A DNA stretch of 64,000 nt from Meghimatium bilineatum (lineage: Eukaryota > Mollusca > Gastropoda > Stylommatophora > Philomycidae), in the NCBI GenBank assembly GCA_034231615.1, contig CM067306.1, positions 37,306,071 to 37,370,070 of the forward strand. The letters are read 5' to 3'. Position numbers and translations under genes: made by a program. Shown in pieces: positions 55,701 through 63,229 of this stretch; position 1 is the first letter of the stretch, and each line of letters opens with the position of its first letter. The notes below the pieces were generated by a model, which worked only from the letters and a program-made list of their open reading frames with translations, was not told where the DNA came from and ran no database searches.

Positions 55701-56503
55701 TGTCGTATGGTAAATTAATAGGCCTAAACGTGATTTGTACATGACATGGCGACAGCATAAGCATGCGACTTTTATCACGCAAGCCACTCGTAAACTCATT
55801 GCAACTTCCTGACGGGAAAAGTTGTATCTAATAATTTATAATGTATTCAATTACAACCTAGTTATCAAATATTTATGTAATTATTCATTTTCTTCTACAG
55901 ATAAAGCTCATGTTCACACGCAGACGTGTCACGGCCATTATAATATGCATCTTTGGGGTTCTGCTTGGAAGTGTTTTCCCGGTGTTCTGTGTAAATAAAC
56001 TGAGCATTACATTTTCTCCTCTTAGAAACAAGACTTTATTAAGACTTATTTTTACAGAAAATCGTAAGGAGGTAGAAGCAATAAACTTCGCTGTCAACAG
56101 TGTATTTGTTCAACTTAGCGCATTTATAATCCTAATAGTTTGCACAATAACACTAGTGTATAAACTACGCAGTAAATCAACATGGCGACAAAAATCTTCT
56201 GCACCGAGTCAATCTGATGCTGCTACTTCACGTGACAATAAAGTGGCCAAAATGGTGATTGTCATTTCGTTACTGTTTATCATATGTTTCACGCCTTCTT
56301 GTGTTACAATACTCGTAATGATTTGGGAGCCTGAGTTTTCTATTGGTGGAGAATACCATAATTTGTTTATCATGGTTACTAGTTTAAGCTTTGTCTTTGA
56401 ATCTGCAAGCTCAGCCACGAATATTTTCATTTACTATCGCATGAGCAGTAAATATAAGTCGACGTTACTGATGTTATTTCAAGAGAAAGCAGAGATAAGT
56501 TAA
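43515..56503 (+). CDS. Chemosensory-type rhodopsin-class GPCR, three exons
   Basis: Spliced model: 43515-43755, 48771-48985 and 55901-56503, giving 352 residues and a TAA stop. Introns are GT-AG (GTATG...CACAG, phase 1; GTTAA...TACAG, phase 0), and the joined frame reads LLG|LAISDMG and MPLK|IKLMF. Membrane segments by hydropathy: TM1 38-67 with GVVTN (N59), TM2 75-98 with LAISD (D86), TM3 121-150 ending ERC in place of DRY (142-144), TM4 161-183, TM5 211-239, TM6 266-293 with CFTP (281-284, in place of CWxP), TM7 303-331 with NIFIYY (in place of NPxxY) and a helix-8-like KYKSTLLMLF. The usual extracellular Cys at the start of TM3 is absent. These substitutions are typical of gastropod chemosensory receptors described from Aplysia rhinophores. 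It probably detects odorant or contact cues in sensory epithelium; ligand unknown. All exons are intact. An alternative upstream start at 43449 adds 22 residues. Confidence 0.85.
44485..44750 (-). mobile_element. tRNA-headed SINE, copy 2 (intron 1)
   Basis: Minus-strand copy of the family at 58000-58267. The tRNA-like head is degraded (CTAGTTAG replaced; the B box is TATTC-like), and the body retains GACTGCGAGGGAGAGGAGAT, the GTGAGAT hairpin relative and the ATGGGTTACTTTACTT 3' end. It lies antisense within receptor intron 1. Confidence 0.87.
44860..45240 (+). mobile_element. Composite: dispersed block plus SINE-A 3' half
   Basis: Positions 44880-45035 match the composite element at 32800-32940. 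Positions 45055-45235 match SINE-A (GGCTGAAGATGGATGTGTCA, GGTCGAAAGGCGCAGATAAC, GTAAAACATGACACAACGCA) but end in an unusual CGCCGCAAGGCGTACGACGA before the GAAGAAG tail. Confidence 0.65.
45320..45580 (-). pseudogene. LINE C-terminal fragment (intron 1)
   Basis: Minus-strand reading: CGHIIRREKMEHVTTG-like near 45520-45570, then EMIDITRNRRPWKDMIKHVT (45302-45520 frame), the GHI and DITRxRxxW motifs of non-LTR retrotransposon tails. Confidence 0.68.
45860..46058 (-). mobile_element. Penelope-like terminus, inverted arm 1
   Basis: On the minus strand this arm carries CCTGATGAAGGCTTTATAGT followed by CGAAACGTCGTC, the CTGATGA...GAAAC core of hammerhead ribozymes found in Penelope-like termini. 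The reverse complement matches 46429-46627 over about 198 bp with about six differences by hand count. Helix I flanks (TTTGTC and GTCTGTC) are not complementary, so self-cleavage as a monomer is doubtful. Confidence 0.78.
46429..46627 (+). mobile_element. Penelope-like terminus, inverted arm 2
   Basis: Plus-strand copy of arm 1, with the core at 46516-46550. The 370-bp spacer between the arms is pyrimidine-rich and has no coding capacity. Both arms lie in receptor intron 1. Confidence 0.8.
46800..46950 (+). mobile_element. SINE-A fragment (diverged)
   Basis: GTTAAAGTGACCCAGACGAC, GCAGGTCGAAAAGCGCTGCC and AATTCATTCCATTATCCGGA follow the SINE-A 3' half with many substitutions. GTTCAATCCC just upstream looks like a B box, so this may be a chimera. 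Confidence 0.45.
47155..47260. repeat. Dispersed repeat shared with 18095-18208
   Basis: GGGAACTGGCCACCCCACCT, GAAGAGTTATCTTCATCCCC, GATGCCATGGGACCTACC; same blocks as the other copy. Confidence 0.6.
47365..47565 (+). mobile_element. tRNA-headed SINE family 2, copy 2 (intron 1)
   Basis: The head has GGCTCTGTGGCGATGTAGTG (A-box region) and a B-box-like GAGTTCGTTCCC; the body matches 37225-37425 (CACAGGCAATTGTGCATC, AACAATGGCAAACTAACTAC, TACTGGGTTGATAGCTATG). The better preserved copy. Confidence 0.75.
47815..47930. repeat. Dispersed repeat shared with 50297-50404
   Basis: GACGTTAACCAAAATTTTGC, TGTAGGGATTGTTCTCAAAT and AATTAGGTAAAACTACCTCC recur at 50297-50404, so copies lie in both receptor introns, on either side of exon 2. 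Confidence 0.85.
47930..48455. repeat. 24-bp minisatellite, about 20 copies (intron 1)
   Basis: Tandem GTTGAGAAGCTATTTTTGTA followed by TATA. A block with the variants GTATTTGGTGAGAAG and GTGTATAGTTTAGAAG occurs twice with a period of 143 bp, a higher-order repeat. Both flanks carry GAAGCTATTTTGAAGACAAA and GCATATGTTTGAGAAG, so the array seems to have grown inside that sequence. It ends 315 bp before exon 2. Confidence 0.96.
48771..48985 (+). CDS. GPCR exon 2 (TM2, loop 1, TM3)
   Basis: Preceded by a pyrimidine tract and CATTCCACAG acceptor. It completes codon 81 and encodes residues 81-152: LAISDMGCL of TM2, the first extracellular loop, and TM3 ending in ALERCLCITMPLK. The donor is GTTAAC at 48986. 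Reading on past it, without splicing, meets a stop within 16 codons. Confidence 0.86.
49190..50033. repeat. 29-bp satellite, about 29 copies (intron 2)
   Basis: Near-identical copies of CTTACGAAGATAGATTACGT followed by TGAACTTGC begin about 205 bp after exon 2. Only four or five single-base variants are visible across about 840 bp (AAGAAG, TATATT, ATTTCG, and the final GATCTTGC), so the array is young or kept homogeneous. Confidence 0.97.
50180..50410. repeat. Intronic dispersed repeat blocks
   Basis: Positions 50185-50295 (GACGATGACCATTTGTTACA, CCACCATTGATATTCAG) recur at 51275-51385. Positions 50297-50404 recur at 47815-47930. A third weaker copy of the first block lies at 50425-50480. Confidence 0.8.
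50520..50705 (+). mobile_element. SINE-A variant (intron 2)
   Basis: Same variant as 6556-6700: AGCCGAAGACGGATGTGTCG, CTGGACTACATCCTGCTGC, GACCATGGTCCTGTTATAAG, AGAGATCCAGCGGAAGTTTG, and a long GAAGAA tail. Confidence 0.8.
50815..51115 (-). mobile_element. Penelope-like terminal segment (intron 2)
   Basis: On the minus strand: TTAATAAAGGTCTTTTGGTC then GAAATGTCG, a degraded hammerhead-like core. A CA-repeat follows, and the end (GAACGAAACGAACAGG, AAATGACAGAACAACATG) matches 32670-32730. It lies 580 bp upstream of the Penelope-like RT relic, in the opposite sense to it. Confidence 0.6.
51528..51688. repeat. 34-bp minisatellite, 5 copies (intron 2)
   Basis: Tandem CTGTTATTACTCGTCTTCTA followed by ACCGCACTTACCGT. 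The array ends exactly where the RT motif-A codons begin (51689). Confidence 0.94.
51689..52930 (+). pseudogene. Penelope-like element: reverse transcriptase and GIY-YIG relic
   Basis: It starts at the RT motif-A Asp: DVCSLYTSIPRTDG (51689). In the same frame come LTLNYFTFDAQFF, ETKMRPSYACLFMGHLEHQV and RYIDDI (catalytic box, 51974-51985). A frameshift then leads to FLDIIV, CYKPTDAHGFLLFTSSPACR, LLRLRRLCNDDDDFLCKSSE and MIDFFRRRSFPDSV (52100-52320). Further frame breaks follow before ETFTCESPNVIYFILCKRC, GKQYI and GETCLRLSYRFCRHLHAIKH (52690-52840), the Cys-rich GIY-YIG endonuclease typical of Penelope elements, with a two-base insertion inside the YIG site. The N-terminal third is missing. 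Inactive. It lies sense within receptor intron 2. Confidence 0.88.
52930..53450 (-). pseudogene. LINE apurinic-endonuclease-like domain fragment
   Basis: Minus-strand reading: NVVIEEMKRTQVDILGIAEH, RWANKGHTTL, GFSGVGFYVSKNIRSLLGYY (53201-53428), then IAITQIYTPTSAADEKEIED and CDFNANVGQVRDQHD (about 53000-53040), the GDFNA block of the endonuclease with Gly changed to Cys. This is the N-terminal domain of a non-LTR retrotransposon polyprotein of the type often mislabelled craniofacial development protein 2. One frameshift near 53200 and no RT attached. It abuts the Penelope relic directly. Confidence 0.85.
53638..54490. repeat. 19-bp minisatellite, about 45 copies (intron 2)
   Basis: Tandem GATACATCAGGGAGGTGTA with growing divergence to the right (GGTACATCAGGTAGGTGCA). 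A longer sub-pattern with GATACTTCAGGTT, TACAGGTACTTAATGG recurs at about 53912, 54008 and 54066. Confidence 0.95.
54491..55495. other. Intron 2 interval with no recognised element
   Basis: No repeat family recognised. ORF 55157-55507 has no domain. Confidence 0.4.
55498..55700 (+). mobile_element. LINE scrap and tRNA-like SINE head
   Basis: Positions 55505-55555 read KKLEAIEMWFYRRLMRTP, a LINE motif. Positions 55620-55690 are tRNA-like: GACCGAGAGATTAGAGCG (A box) and CCAGTGTTCGACTCCGG (B box). This is about 200 bp before exon 3. Confidence 0.55.
55901..56503 (+). CDS. GPCR exon 3 (TM4 to C-terminus)
   Basis: Acceptor TTCTTCTACAG at 55890-55900. Encodes residues 153-352: IKLMFTRRRV, TM4, a long second extracellular loop, TM5 (AINFAVNSVFVQLSAFII), a basic third intracellular loop, TM6 with ICFTPS, TM7 with SATNIFIYYRMSSKYK, and a short tail KAEIS. 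The frame is open from the acceptor to TAA at 56501-56503. An ATTAAA at 56642-56647 is a possible polyadenylation signal, unproven. Confidence 0.88.
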   Translation: MKLMFTRRRVTAIIICIFGVLLGSVFPVFCVNKLSITFSPLRNKTLLRLIFTENRKEVEAINFAVNSVFVQLSAFIILIVCTITLVYKLRSKSTWRQKSSAPSQSDAATSRDNKVAKMVIVISLLFIICFTPSCVTILVMIWEPEFSIGGEYHNLFIMVTSLSFVFESASSATNIFIYYRMSSKYKSTLLMLFQEKAEIS

Positions 56504-57150
56504 GAAAGCAGCAGGGCCAGTCTTCGATAATTTGGTAGACAGTTGAAATACTATGTACATATGCCTATTTCTGTAAGTGAGCACATAATTCATATTACTC
56601 ATCAGATTAGGTTAACTAACTACAACAGTTTTCAGTACATTATTAAATGAAGCCGGGCTATACATTCGGCTTTGGTTTTAAGTGGGGGGGGGGGGGGGGT
56701 TTCTTATATTTAAAAAAGTAATTTTACAATTTCTGTAGGGTTTTTTGTGTCTTTTCTTGGGAAAACCATTAAAAGAAGGGGTTTAACAGTTTTTGGGCTT
56801 GTTTCTTAGGAATTAGTGCCATGTTCTGACTTCCTAAAGAAGGACCATCTCTCCCTCGTCCAAATATCCATGGACTTGAATTGAAGACTGTTCCATAGTC
56901 TTTTGTCTCATACTTCAATATTCATTTCACAGATAATACTTGCCATCAATGTTTTGTATCAAATTGTATGTTCTAGTGTGGCCTCATGTGGTCAGACTCA
57001 GTGTTGGGGTTCTTAATGAGGGGAAGATGTAAAGTACACCCAGCAATGTTGTCATGCTTAGGTTTTATTTGAAATATACAATCAACACTGAAAATATAAA
57101 AAATCTTGGTTAACAGAACAACACAGAGTTACAGGCCGACATCATGATGA
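56504..57150. other. 3' flank of the receptor gene
   Basis: Contains a long poly-G run near 56683-56699 and a T-rich stretch. It probably includes the 3' untranslated region; no repeat family recognised. Confidence 0.4.
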
Positions 57151-57154
57151 TTGG

Positions 57155-57235
57155 GCATAAGCTGGTTCATACTTCCAAATTTCTTGTATCTAACATAAGC
57201 TGGTTCATACTTCCAAATACCTTGTATCTAACATT
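57155..57235. repeat. 37-38-bp tandem duplication
   Basis: CATAAGCTGGTTCATACTTC, CAAAT...CTTGTATCTAA occurs twice in a row. Confidence 0.92.
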
Positions 57236-57239
57236 TGCA

Positions 57240-57520
57240 GTGATGGAAAATGTACATCAGAATTAAAGATAAGATTGTCGATGACTTTAGCTTCTATGTC
57301 AAGGCTAAATTTAATTTGGAAATGCGACTTCAGTGTTAGAGTGAAAATCAAACTTTATAACTGACTAGTGCTTTCTATTGTGCTGTATGATTGTAAGATT
57401 TGGACACTCACTGCTGACATGAAGAGATGATTACATGACTTTGTATACAAATGTTACAGATGAATTTTGCTAATCTTCTATGAAATAAAACGAATGTGTA
57501 TGTAAGAAATAAATAAAGAA
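57240..57520 (+). pseudogene. LINE ORF2 fragment
   Basis: Plus-strand reading SIVLYDCKIWTLTADMKR near 57373-57425 (family: LLYGCETWTLTA) and a CYR-ILLIFYEIK block; heavily decayed. Confidence 0.6.
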
Positions 57521-57829
57521 GTGCACACGAATCGTTGCTTTCAATAGTGAAACAGTGTGCATGCGGTTGTGTCTGTGGGTCTCACCAATGGCTCACTAGA
57601 CAAACCAACCATGCAACAGAAAACCTTAGGGGATGACATGCCGTTATATTGAAGTTATTTTCTTATAGAAGCTTCATAGCATGTCATCTATACAATTCCG
57701 TAGTCGTAATCTTCGATAAAAGTTACCATGTTGTTCCGACAGGCCGACGTTGTGCTTGAACTAGTTACGGGCACGGCGTGGGTGGGCCGAACAACAAAGA
57801 AACCTGTCGCAAGGGTCAGAGTTGTGCCC

Positions 57830-57965
57830 TGATGTCGACGTCTGTTTCGGCGGCATTGGACTCGAAACACCATCGAGTCAAATGGCTGCTGGAAAAGAGG
57901 GCGGAGCACTCGTGAGAATGCCCTATGTGCTGTGGGGCCAGTTTTCTAATCAAGAATCAAGTGAA
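57830..57965 (+). pseudogene. LINE 3'-end fragment (RNase H family)
   Basis: ATGGCTGCTGGAAAAGAGGG, AGAATGCCCTATGTGCTGTG and AATCAAGAATCAAG match the 3' terminus seen at 19080-19150. Confidence 0.6.
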
Positions 57966-57999
57966 ACAGTGAAAATATGCATGATTTAGACATGTAAAA

Positions 58000-58267
58000 A
58001 AAAAAGTAAAGTAACCCATAGCATTTATTAATGCCGTAGGGGTGTGAGATGTTAGCGATCTCACATTTCACAGGCTCTGCAAATGAGAGCGGTAGCCATC
58101 TCCTCTTCCTCGCAGTCTTTACTTCCCGGATTAATCCGGTACCCATTTAAGGCTTGGTCGACCTGGGAGCCGTTGCGATCTGAAAACATTTCCGCCTCAA
58201 CTGGGGAATGAACCCAGGACCACTCATATGCGAAGCTAGTGCACTAACCACTGCGCTAACACGGCTC
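58000..58267 (-). mobile_element. tRNA-headed SINE, copy 3 (best preserved)
   Basis: Minus strand: GGAGCCGTGTTAGCGCAGTG, GTTAGTGCAC, then TCCTGGGTTCATTCCCCAG (A and B boxes of a tRNA-like Pol III promoter). The body has GACTGCGAGGAAGAGGAGAT and the GTGAGAT-ATCTCAC hairpin; the 3' end is ATGCTATGGGTTACTTTACT followed by a T-rich tail. Confidence 0.92.
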
Positions 58268-58544
58268 CCCAATACATTTAGACATGTATTCTGACCTGAT
58301 TCGTTGTCAAAAATGATAAAACTACAGGGAACAATTTAAAGAGAAAGAAACAGAAGAGGGTACAGAAAATCTTAGACAGATAACACCAAGGACGGGACAT
58401 TTTATGATTTTTTTTCTCGTACGTATCACTAATGATAGAAATCTGTGGATGACTGTGTAGATTCATTGAATGTGCTGCCCCTCTGACCATGATAGGTTAT
58501 GTGTTTATGGAAGGAGATGCATAGAATCTGAAGTATATGTGGAG

Positions 58545-58990
58545 GATGTAGCCAAATAGCTAGAATGCCTGTTATATAAGTATGAGGTCTCATGTTCAAA
58601 TAACTCTTGGGACTGGTTTAAATCTTTCAGAGGTACAAATTATAATCCTTCCTCTGCATGTCTCGGTGACCTCTATGTCAAAGTGACTTTAATTTCCACT
58701 GTCTATAAAACATCTTAAATTACAAATAAATTAAAATGAGTTCAAACAAGGTTGATATTTTCAAAAATGTAAAAAAAAACCTGTCAAATACTGCATGTTT
58801 TCCGGTTAGGGAGGTGGTATTTATAGCTGTGTGATAAGGCAACATGTTCTTGCTGTCGCTATGTCATACACCGGGTGAGTTTTTTAAAATTTATCTTCAG
58901 ACAGAAAAAAGCCTGGTCCTTACCGGGAGTTGAACCCTGGACCTCACGGATGCGAGACCAACACTCTAACCTCTTAGCCATGTGCCACAA
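58545..58990. mobile_element. Two tRNA-like SINE heads
   Basis: Positions 58545-58620 (plus) hold GTAGCCAAATAGCTAGAATG and CTCATGTTCAAATAACTC, a decayed tRNA-like head. Positions 58895-58990 (minus) hold GTGGCACATGGCTAAGAGGT, TAGAG, then CCAGGGTTCAACTCCCGG, a better one with clear A and B boxes. Confidence 0.5.
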
Positions 58991-59235
58991 TCTTCACAAC
59001 TCTTCCTCACTTAAATCACAATCCCCAGTGCTGGTTAGTGTCAAATCCATGAACTCATTATGAACTCAAATGACATAACATCAGATGGAAGAAGTTCAAC
59101 AGAGATAATAAAGAGAATAGTGTAAGTAAAGATAGTAACAATAAAATGAAGAATATACTGTGTCATATGTCCATGTCAGTTAGAGGGGAGGAAGAGTTAT
59201 TCAGAGTTAGATAACACCGATTCTAACATATAGAT
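58991..59235. other. Interval with no recognised feature
   Basis: Nothing recognised. Confidence 0.35.
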
Positions 59236-59400
59236 GTGAGTCTAGGACAATAAACATGATAATAGAAAATTAGAGGCAACAGCGATGTGGTTCTATAGAA
59301 GAATGCTGAGAGTATCATGGACGGCTAGAACAACTAATGAGAAGGTGCAGAGTCAAATGCAAGATGGTATAATAACATCAAAAACCAATAACATATGGAG
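59236..59400 (+). pseudogene. LINE C-terminal scrap
   Basis: Plus-strand KLEATAMWFYRRMLRVSW, TARTTNEKVQ, a common non-LTR motif. It resembles the scrap at 55505. Confidence 0.65.
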
Positions 59401-59954
59401 AATATGCCTATTTTAGGAAACCTTAGTGCAATTAAGTCAACCCTCTGCACTTTTCGAGATTTTTTTCATGTAGTTTGATGGAAACATTGAAATATTTTGT
59501 TACAATATTTTTTCATTGATCACATGGTAGACATTTTTACAGCAGTCACATAAACACAAACAATATCAGCAAGCAGGAAGATGCAGGATATCATCTTGAT
59601 CACAGTGTCTGATCAAGGGTCATATGGTGACCATGTGCAACATTTTTTAAAGTTGGGATCCACGGACATATCTAGGGGTGATGTACAAGGAAGGAAATCG
59701 CTTGAACGATACACAACAGAAATTATAGCGGTAAAACTTGAAAGGTCTTAGTGACTTTTCAAGAAAGGCAATATTTTATTTTGGCACAGTGGTCCACTAA
59801 AGGAAATTTGTCTAAAAAGGGGACCATCAACCAGAAAAGGATCAGAACGACTTATCTATATAACAATCAGACTTTAACCAGATTACACCCAAACAGTAAC
59901 CATGTAACAACCAGATATTAACCACATAACAGCCAGACAAATTACTAGAAATAA
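59401..59954. other. Interval with no recognised feature
   Basis: No gene or repeat family recognised. A short CAACCAGAT/AACCATGTAACAACC-type imperfect repetition lies at 59875-59930. Confidence 0.35.
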
Positions 59955-60245
59955 GACACCACAAGACACTCCTGAAAAGGTCATGCCAATGGATTGACCA
60001 TGTCCTCAGAAGAGAGCCAGACGACCTTACAAGAGCTGTTTTAATACATAATCCAGCAGTCAAATCTAAGGTTGTTTCACCAAGGGAAGAACAGTAAAGG
60101 CAGCAGTTAAGGGACCTAAAGTTCGTAGACCACAGCTGGGTTGTGCTCTGAGTGTTGGCTGGTAATTTAGTAAAGTGGAGAGAGTTATTTGATGTTCTGC
60201 AGTATGCTCCAAGGTGTAAGGACAGAAGCTAATCTAATAGTATGA
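59955..60245 (+). pseudogene. LINE C-terminal fragment
   Basis: Plus-strand reading EIRHHKTLLKRSCQWIDHVL, RREPDDLTRAVLIHNPAVKS, then LRDLKFVDHSWVVL and WRELFDVLQYAPRCKD. The HVLRR block fits non-LTR tails. Confidence 0.6.
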
Positions 60246-60354
60246 CAGTAGTAATGATCAGAAGAGATGTAACAGACGGCTAACAATTTCAACATACTGA
60301 CTCAAGGAAGCAAAAATACTCATCAAAATAAAAGACAGTAAAAACTTATATAGT

Positions 60355-60615
60355 TAGTTAGTTTGTTCCTATCGTGCCGCAAGCGACACATAGGGCAGAG
60401 GTTTTGGTTCTCCATATGATGCTGTCCGTTGCTTGCAGCTTTAGTTCCTGGATGGTCTTACAGTCTATTAATTCCCCTTCTTTAAGAATGGTGTTTTTAA
60501 GGGTTGTTTTAGGTCTTCCTCTTTTTCTTTTACCCTCAGGTGACCACAGAAGGGCTTGTTGGTTTATTCTGTTTACATCTAATCGTAAAACGTGATCAAG
60601 GTATTTAAAAATATT
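60355..60615 (-). pseudogene. LINE C-terminal fragment
   Basis: Minus-strand reading: FKYLDHVLRLDVNRINQQAL, WSPEGKRKRGRPKTTLKNTI, ELIDCKTIQELKLQATDSII and WRTKTSALCVACGT, an unbroken stretch of about 85 codons ending at a stop. This is the extreme C-terminus of a non-LTR retrotransposon. Confidence 0.82.
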
Positions 60616-61170
60616 AAAAACATATATGGAGTCAGAAAAAAACAGGTTTCCATACTAAAAGCTGAAAATTTCACAGAATACTACCATCTTCAGGCTCCGC
60701 ACAAGGAACTGTAGACTGCAAGAACATCACCATTAAGCGAAGACTGACCAATGTCCATTTCAAAAAGGTTCCCTAATCCAGAACATAACCTGCAGAAATA
60801 CACTCTGTGGTGACTTGACAATAAAAACCTGGTACTTAAAAAAACAAGCTGGAAGAGAAGGTGTGAGGCACCTGCGAGAACCTCCTTTTGACGACTGAAT
60901 TCATGGAAAAAATCATCTTAACCGTATAGACTGATGACCATAGGAAGCCAATCACAGAAGAAGCTGAAGCAAGCAACATCAGCTGCACACGCACAGACAT
61001 ATATCAGGGGCACTTGTATTTTCCACAATGTTGCTGTATTTCAATTAATACATGTATCTTGTCTTCCTATATGTGTCAAAGAGAGACCTGGGCACACATG
61101 GTTAGTACAGAATTCAAGATCGTGATGATGATGGCGCTACACGACAGACATGAACTATAGGAAGAAGAAT
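60616..61170. other. Interval with no recognised feature
   Basis: No feature recognised with confidence; parts resemble decayed LINE tail. Confidence 0.35.
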
Positions 61171-61174
61171 GATT

Positions 61175-61350
61175 TATTGAGTGGATAAACATATAGTAGT
61201 TAATGTTTATCTCTTCTGTGTAACAGATAAACATATAGAAATTAATGTTTATCTCTTCTGTGTAACAGATAAACATATAGAAGTTAATGTTTATCTCTTC
61301 TATGTAACAGATAAACATATAGAAATTAATGTTTATCTCTTCTATGTTTT
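61175..61350. repeat. 42-bp minisatellite of hairpin units, 4 copies
   Basis: Four copies of GATAAACATATAGAAGTTAA, TGTTTATCTCTTCTGTGTAA, CA. Each unit contains the inverted pair GATAAACAT and ATGTTTATC 10 bases apart, so each can form a small hairpin. Confidence 0.95.
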
Positions 61351-61797
61351 TTTTATGTTTGATTTGGAGACATTAATGTAACATCGGCTGTTACATTTTG
61401 TACACTTAAACCACATCTTGGAACCATGCACTCATTTATTTGTTTTACATGTAAACATTATCAGACAGCGTCAGCGGCAAAGTTTGTCCGGATATGTAAT
61501 GACAGTAGTTCTCTATCCGCGTCAGTCAATTGTTGCTTGACTAGCGGTACCCTGGTGCTGCCATTGTGAGAAACGCTGTTTCTTATATCACCTGTTAGTC
61601 TGCAATAGAAGAAAAATGTGTTTTTTATTCAAATTAATTAACATATTCTTATGTTTTGTTTCAAACGAATGATAGATGAATAAAATAAACCAATAGAATT
61701 TGTATGTGGAAATATGTTTAAGTTGGGTATTTCGTTATTTCAATTGTTTTTGTTTTTTTCAAGTAGATAAATATTTTTATATTATGTTTTTTTTTAT
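61351..61797. other. Interval with no recognised feature
   Basis: AT-rich; nothing recognised. Confidence 0.35.
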
Positions 61798-62030
61798 TGT
61801 CAAGCTATGACGTAATCTTTCCAGAACGCAGTCTTCTTAATGAATCTCGTGAAATCCCTGCTGTCTCTAACAAGTTGACCCTCCTCCTCTAGTGAGATGT
61901 GCATACATCCCCGAATATCTCTTGTCCAGCGACGTCTTGGTCGGCCTTTGCCCCTACTACCTTCTACCGCTCCTTCCAACAACACTCGTTCCATGCCATC
62001 GTGTCTTTTCCCATGACCGATAAAACCTAA
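61798..62030 (-). pseudogene. LINE C-terminal fragment
   Basis: Minus-strand reading: HGKRHDGMERVLLEGAVEGS, RGKGRPRRRWTRDIRGCMHI, SLEEEGQLVRDSRDFTRFIK, KTAFWKDYVIA then stop. Same tail as 25245-25440. This tail is open, perhaps the youngest of that family here. Confidence 0.85.
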
Positions 62031-62189
62031 CTACTGTTATACGGTCATAGATAATCGGATGTTCCTCCTGAAAGCAACGGCATACTACTTGAGTATAGCA
62101 CCAAGAGTTTCCTTATGGATGTATTGAAATTTTCGTCAAGTTATAAGAAAACAAACTATGGGCATGGGTATCAAAGCAATACAGTGTAA

Positions 62190-62915
62190 TCCTCTATAGT
62201 GCATCCCGTTATAACAAATGTTCCTATCTAATAACACTTACCAGATTTATTCTTTATTATTTGTTCTTTAGTTTGTGAATTTCTGTTATTACATACATAT
62301 TTCATCGGTCCGGACCAAGTTGTTATACTGGAATTGAACGTATCATCATCATTTATGCACGTTTGGCTGGGCATAAGATGATTAAGAACAGTGTGGGATG
62401 TTAATGTGATATATGTTGCTGACTAATAAAAAAAATATAGAGTTCATACAGTGGAATTCCTCTATTGCATATCCTTTTATAACACATGTCTTTATATAAC
62501 AACACTTTTCAAAATTTCCTAATTATATTTATTCTTTATCATTTATAATGTATATCGCCCGTGTATTGTCGGGGCTCGAAAGGGAAGCAAAGAATAGCAA
62601 CACTGTTTACTTTCCATGCATGTCGTACGAGGCGACTAAGGAGGTTATGGGATGGAGTTGACTGTTCCATCCCATATAGAGTCAGTGACCCAAAACCACG
62701 CTGAAGTCGGATGCGTCAGGCCGAAAGGCGCAGATATCGCAGCAAAGCTGTAAACCATGACACAACCCATTCCGTTCTCCGGACTACATCCTGTTGATCT
62801 GCAGGAGTATGAGAGCGAACGCAGAAGAAGAAAATGTATACTGTATATAACCTATTTTTGTTATTACATAATATTTTATCGGTCGGTACATAGTTGTTAT
62901 AACGTGATTTGACTA
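62190..62915. repeat. Duplicated AT-rich block, second copy split by a SINE
   Basis: Positions 62190-62345 (CTCTATAGTGCATCCCGTTA, TATTCTTTATTATTTGTTCT, TATTACATACATATTTCATCGGTC) recur as 62455-62550 plus 62835-62915, with SINE-A inserted between. Confidence 0.75.
62555..62832 (+). mobile_element. SINE-A copy, full length with target-site duplication
   Basis: AATGTATA flanks the element on both sides (62547-62554 and 62833-62840). Within: a 5' CGCCCGTGTATTGTCGGGGC hairpin, AATAGCAACACTGTTTACTT, GGCGACTAAGGAGGTTATGG, GGCCGAAAGGCGCAGATATC, TTCTCCGGACTACATCCTG, and a GAACGCAGAAGAAGAA 3' end. I see no clear tRNA A and B boxes, so the head type is undefined. Minus-strand ORF 62716-63192 across it is a shadow. 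Confidence 0.92.
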
Positions 62916-63229
62916 CCTGTATACACCTGGGCATAGAAGTACATTTAAAAAGAAAAGAGAATATGCACCTGAAATCCTCAGTTTCACTGATACTGGAATA
63001 ATCACCAGTTGAACATTTAGGCGATGGGCTGCTATTAATGCAACATTTTCTCATAGATGTCGGAACCTTACTGACCACTGGCGTACGTCTGTGAAAATTG
63101 AAATACAATAAGTTGTCAATAAATGTGGTATCGCTATTTCGATGAATGAGGACAGTTACAAGTAAAAAATAATATATATTAAAACAAGACATAGTACAGT
63201 GGGTCTCGTAATAGTGCGAGTTACATCAT

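Noticed and set aside
58895-58990. Functional tRNA genes (also 32055, 55620, 58545, 47365)
   Set aside because: A- and B-box motifs are present, but complete cloverleaf pairing is not evident by eye and the surrounding sequence looks like SINE bodies. A covariance search would settle this.
62716-63192. 158-codon minus-strand ORF as a gene
   Set aside because: It overlaps the antisense of a SINE-A copy at its end and shows no domain.
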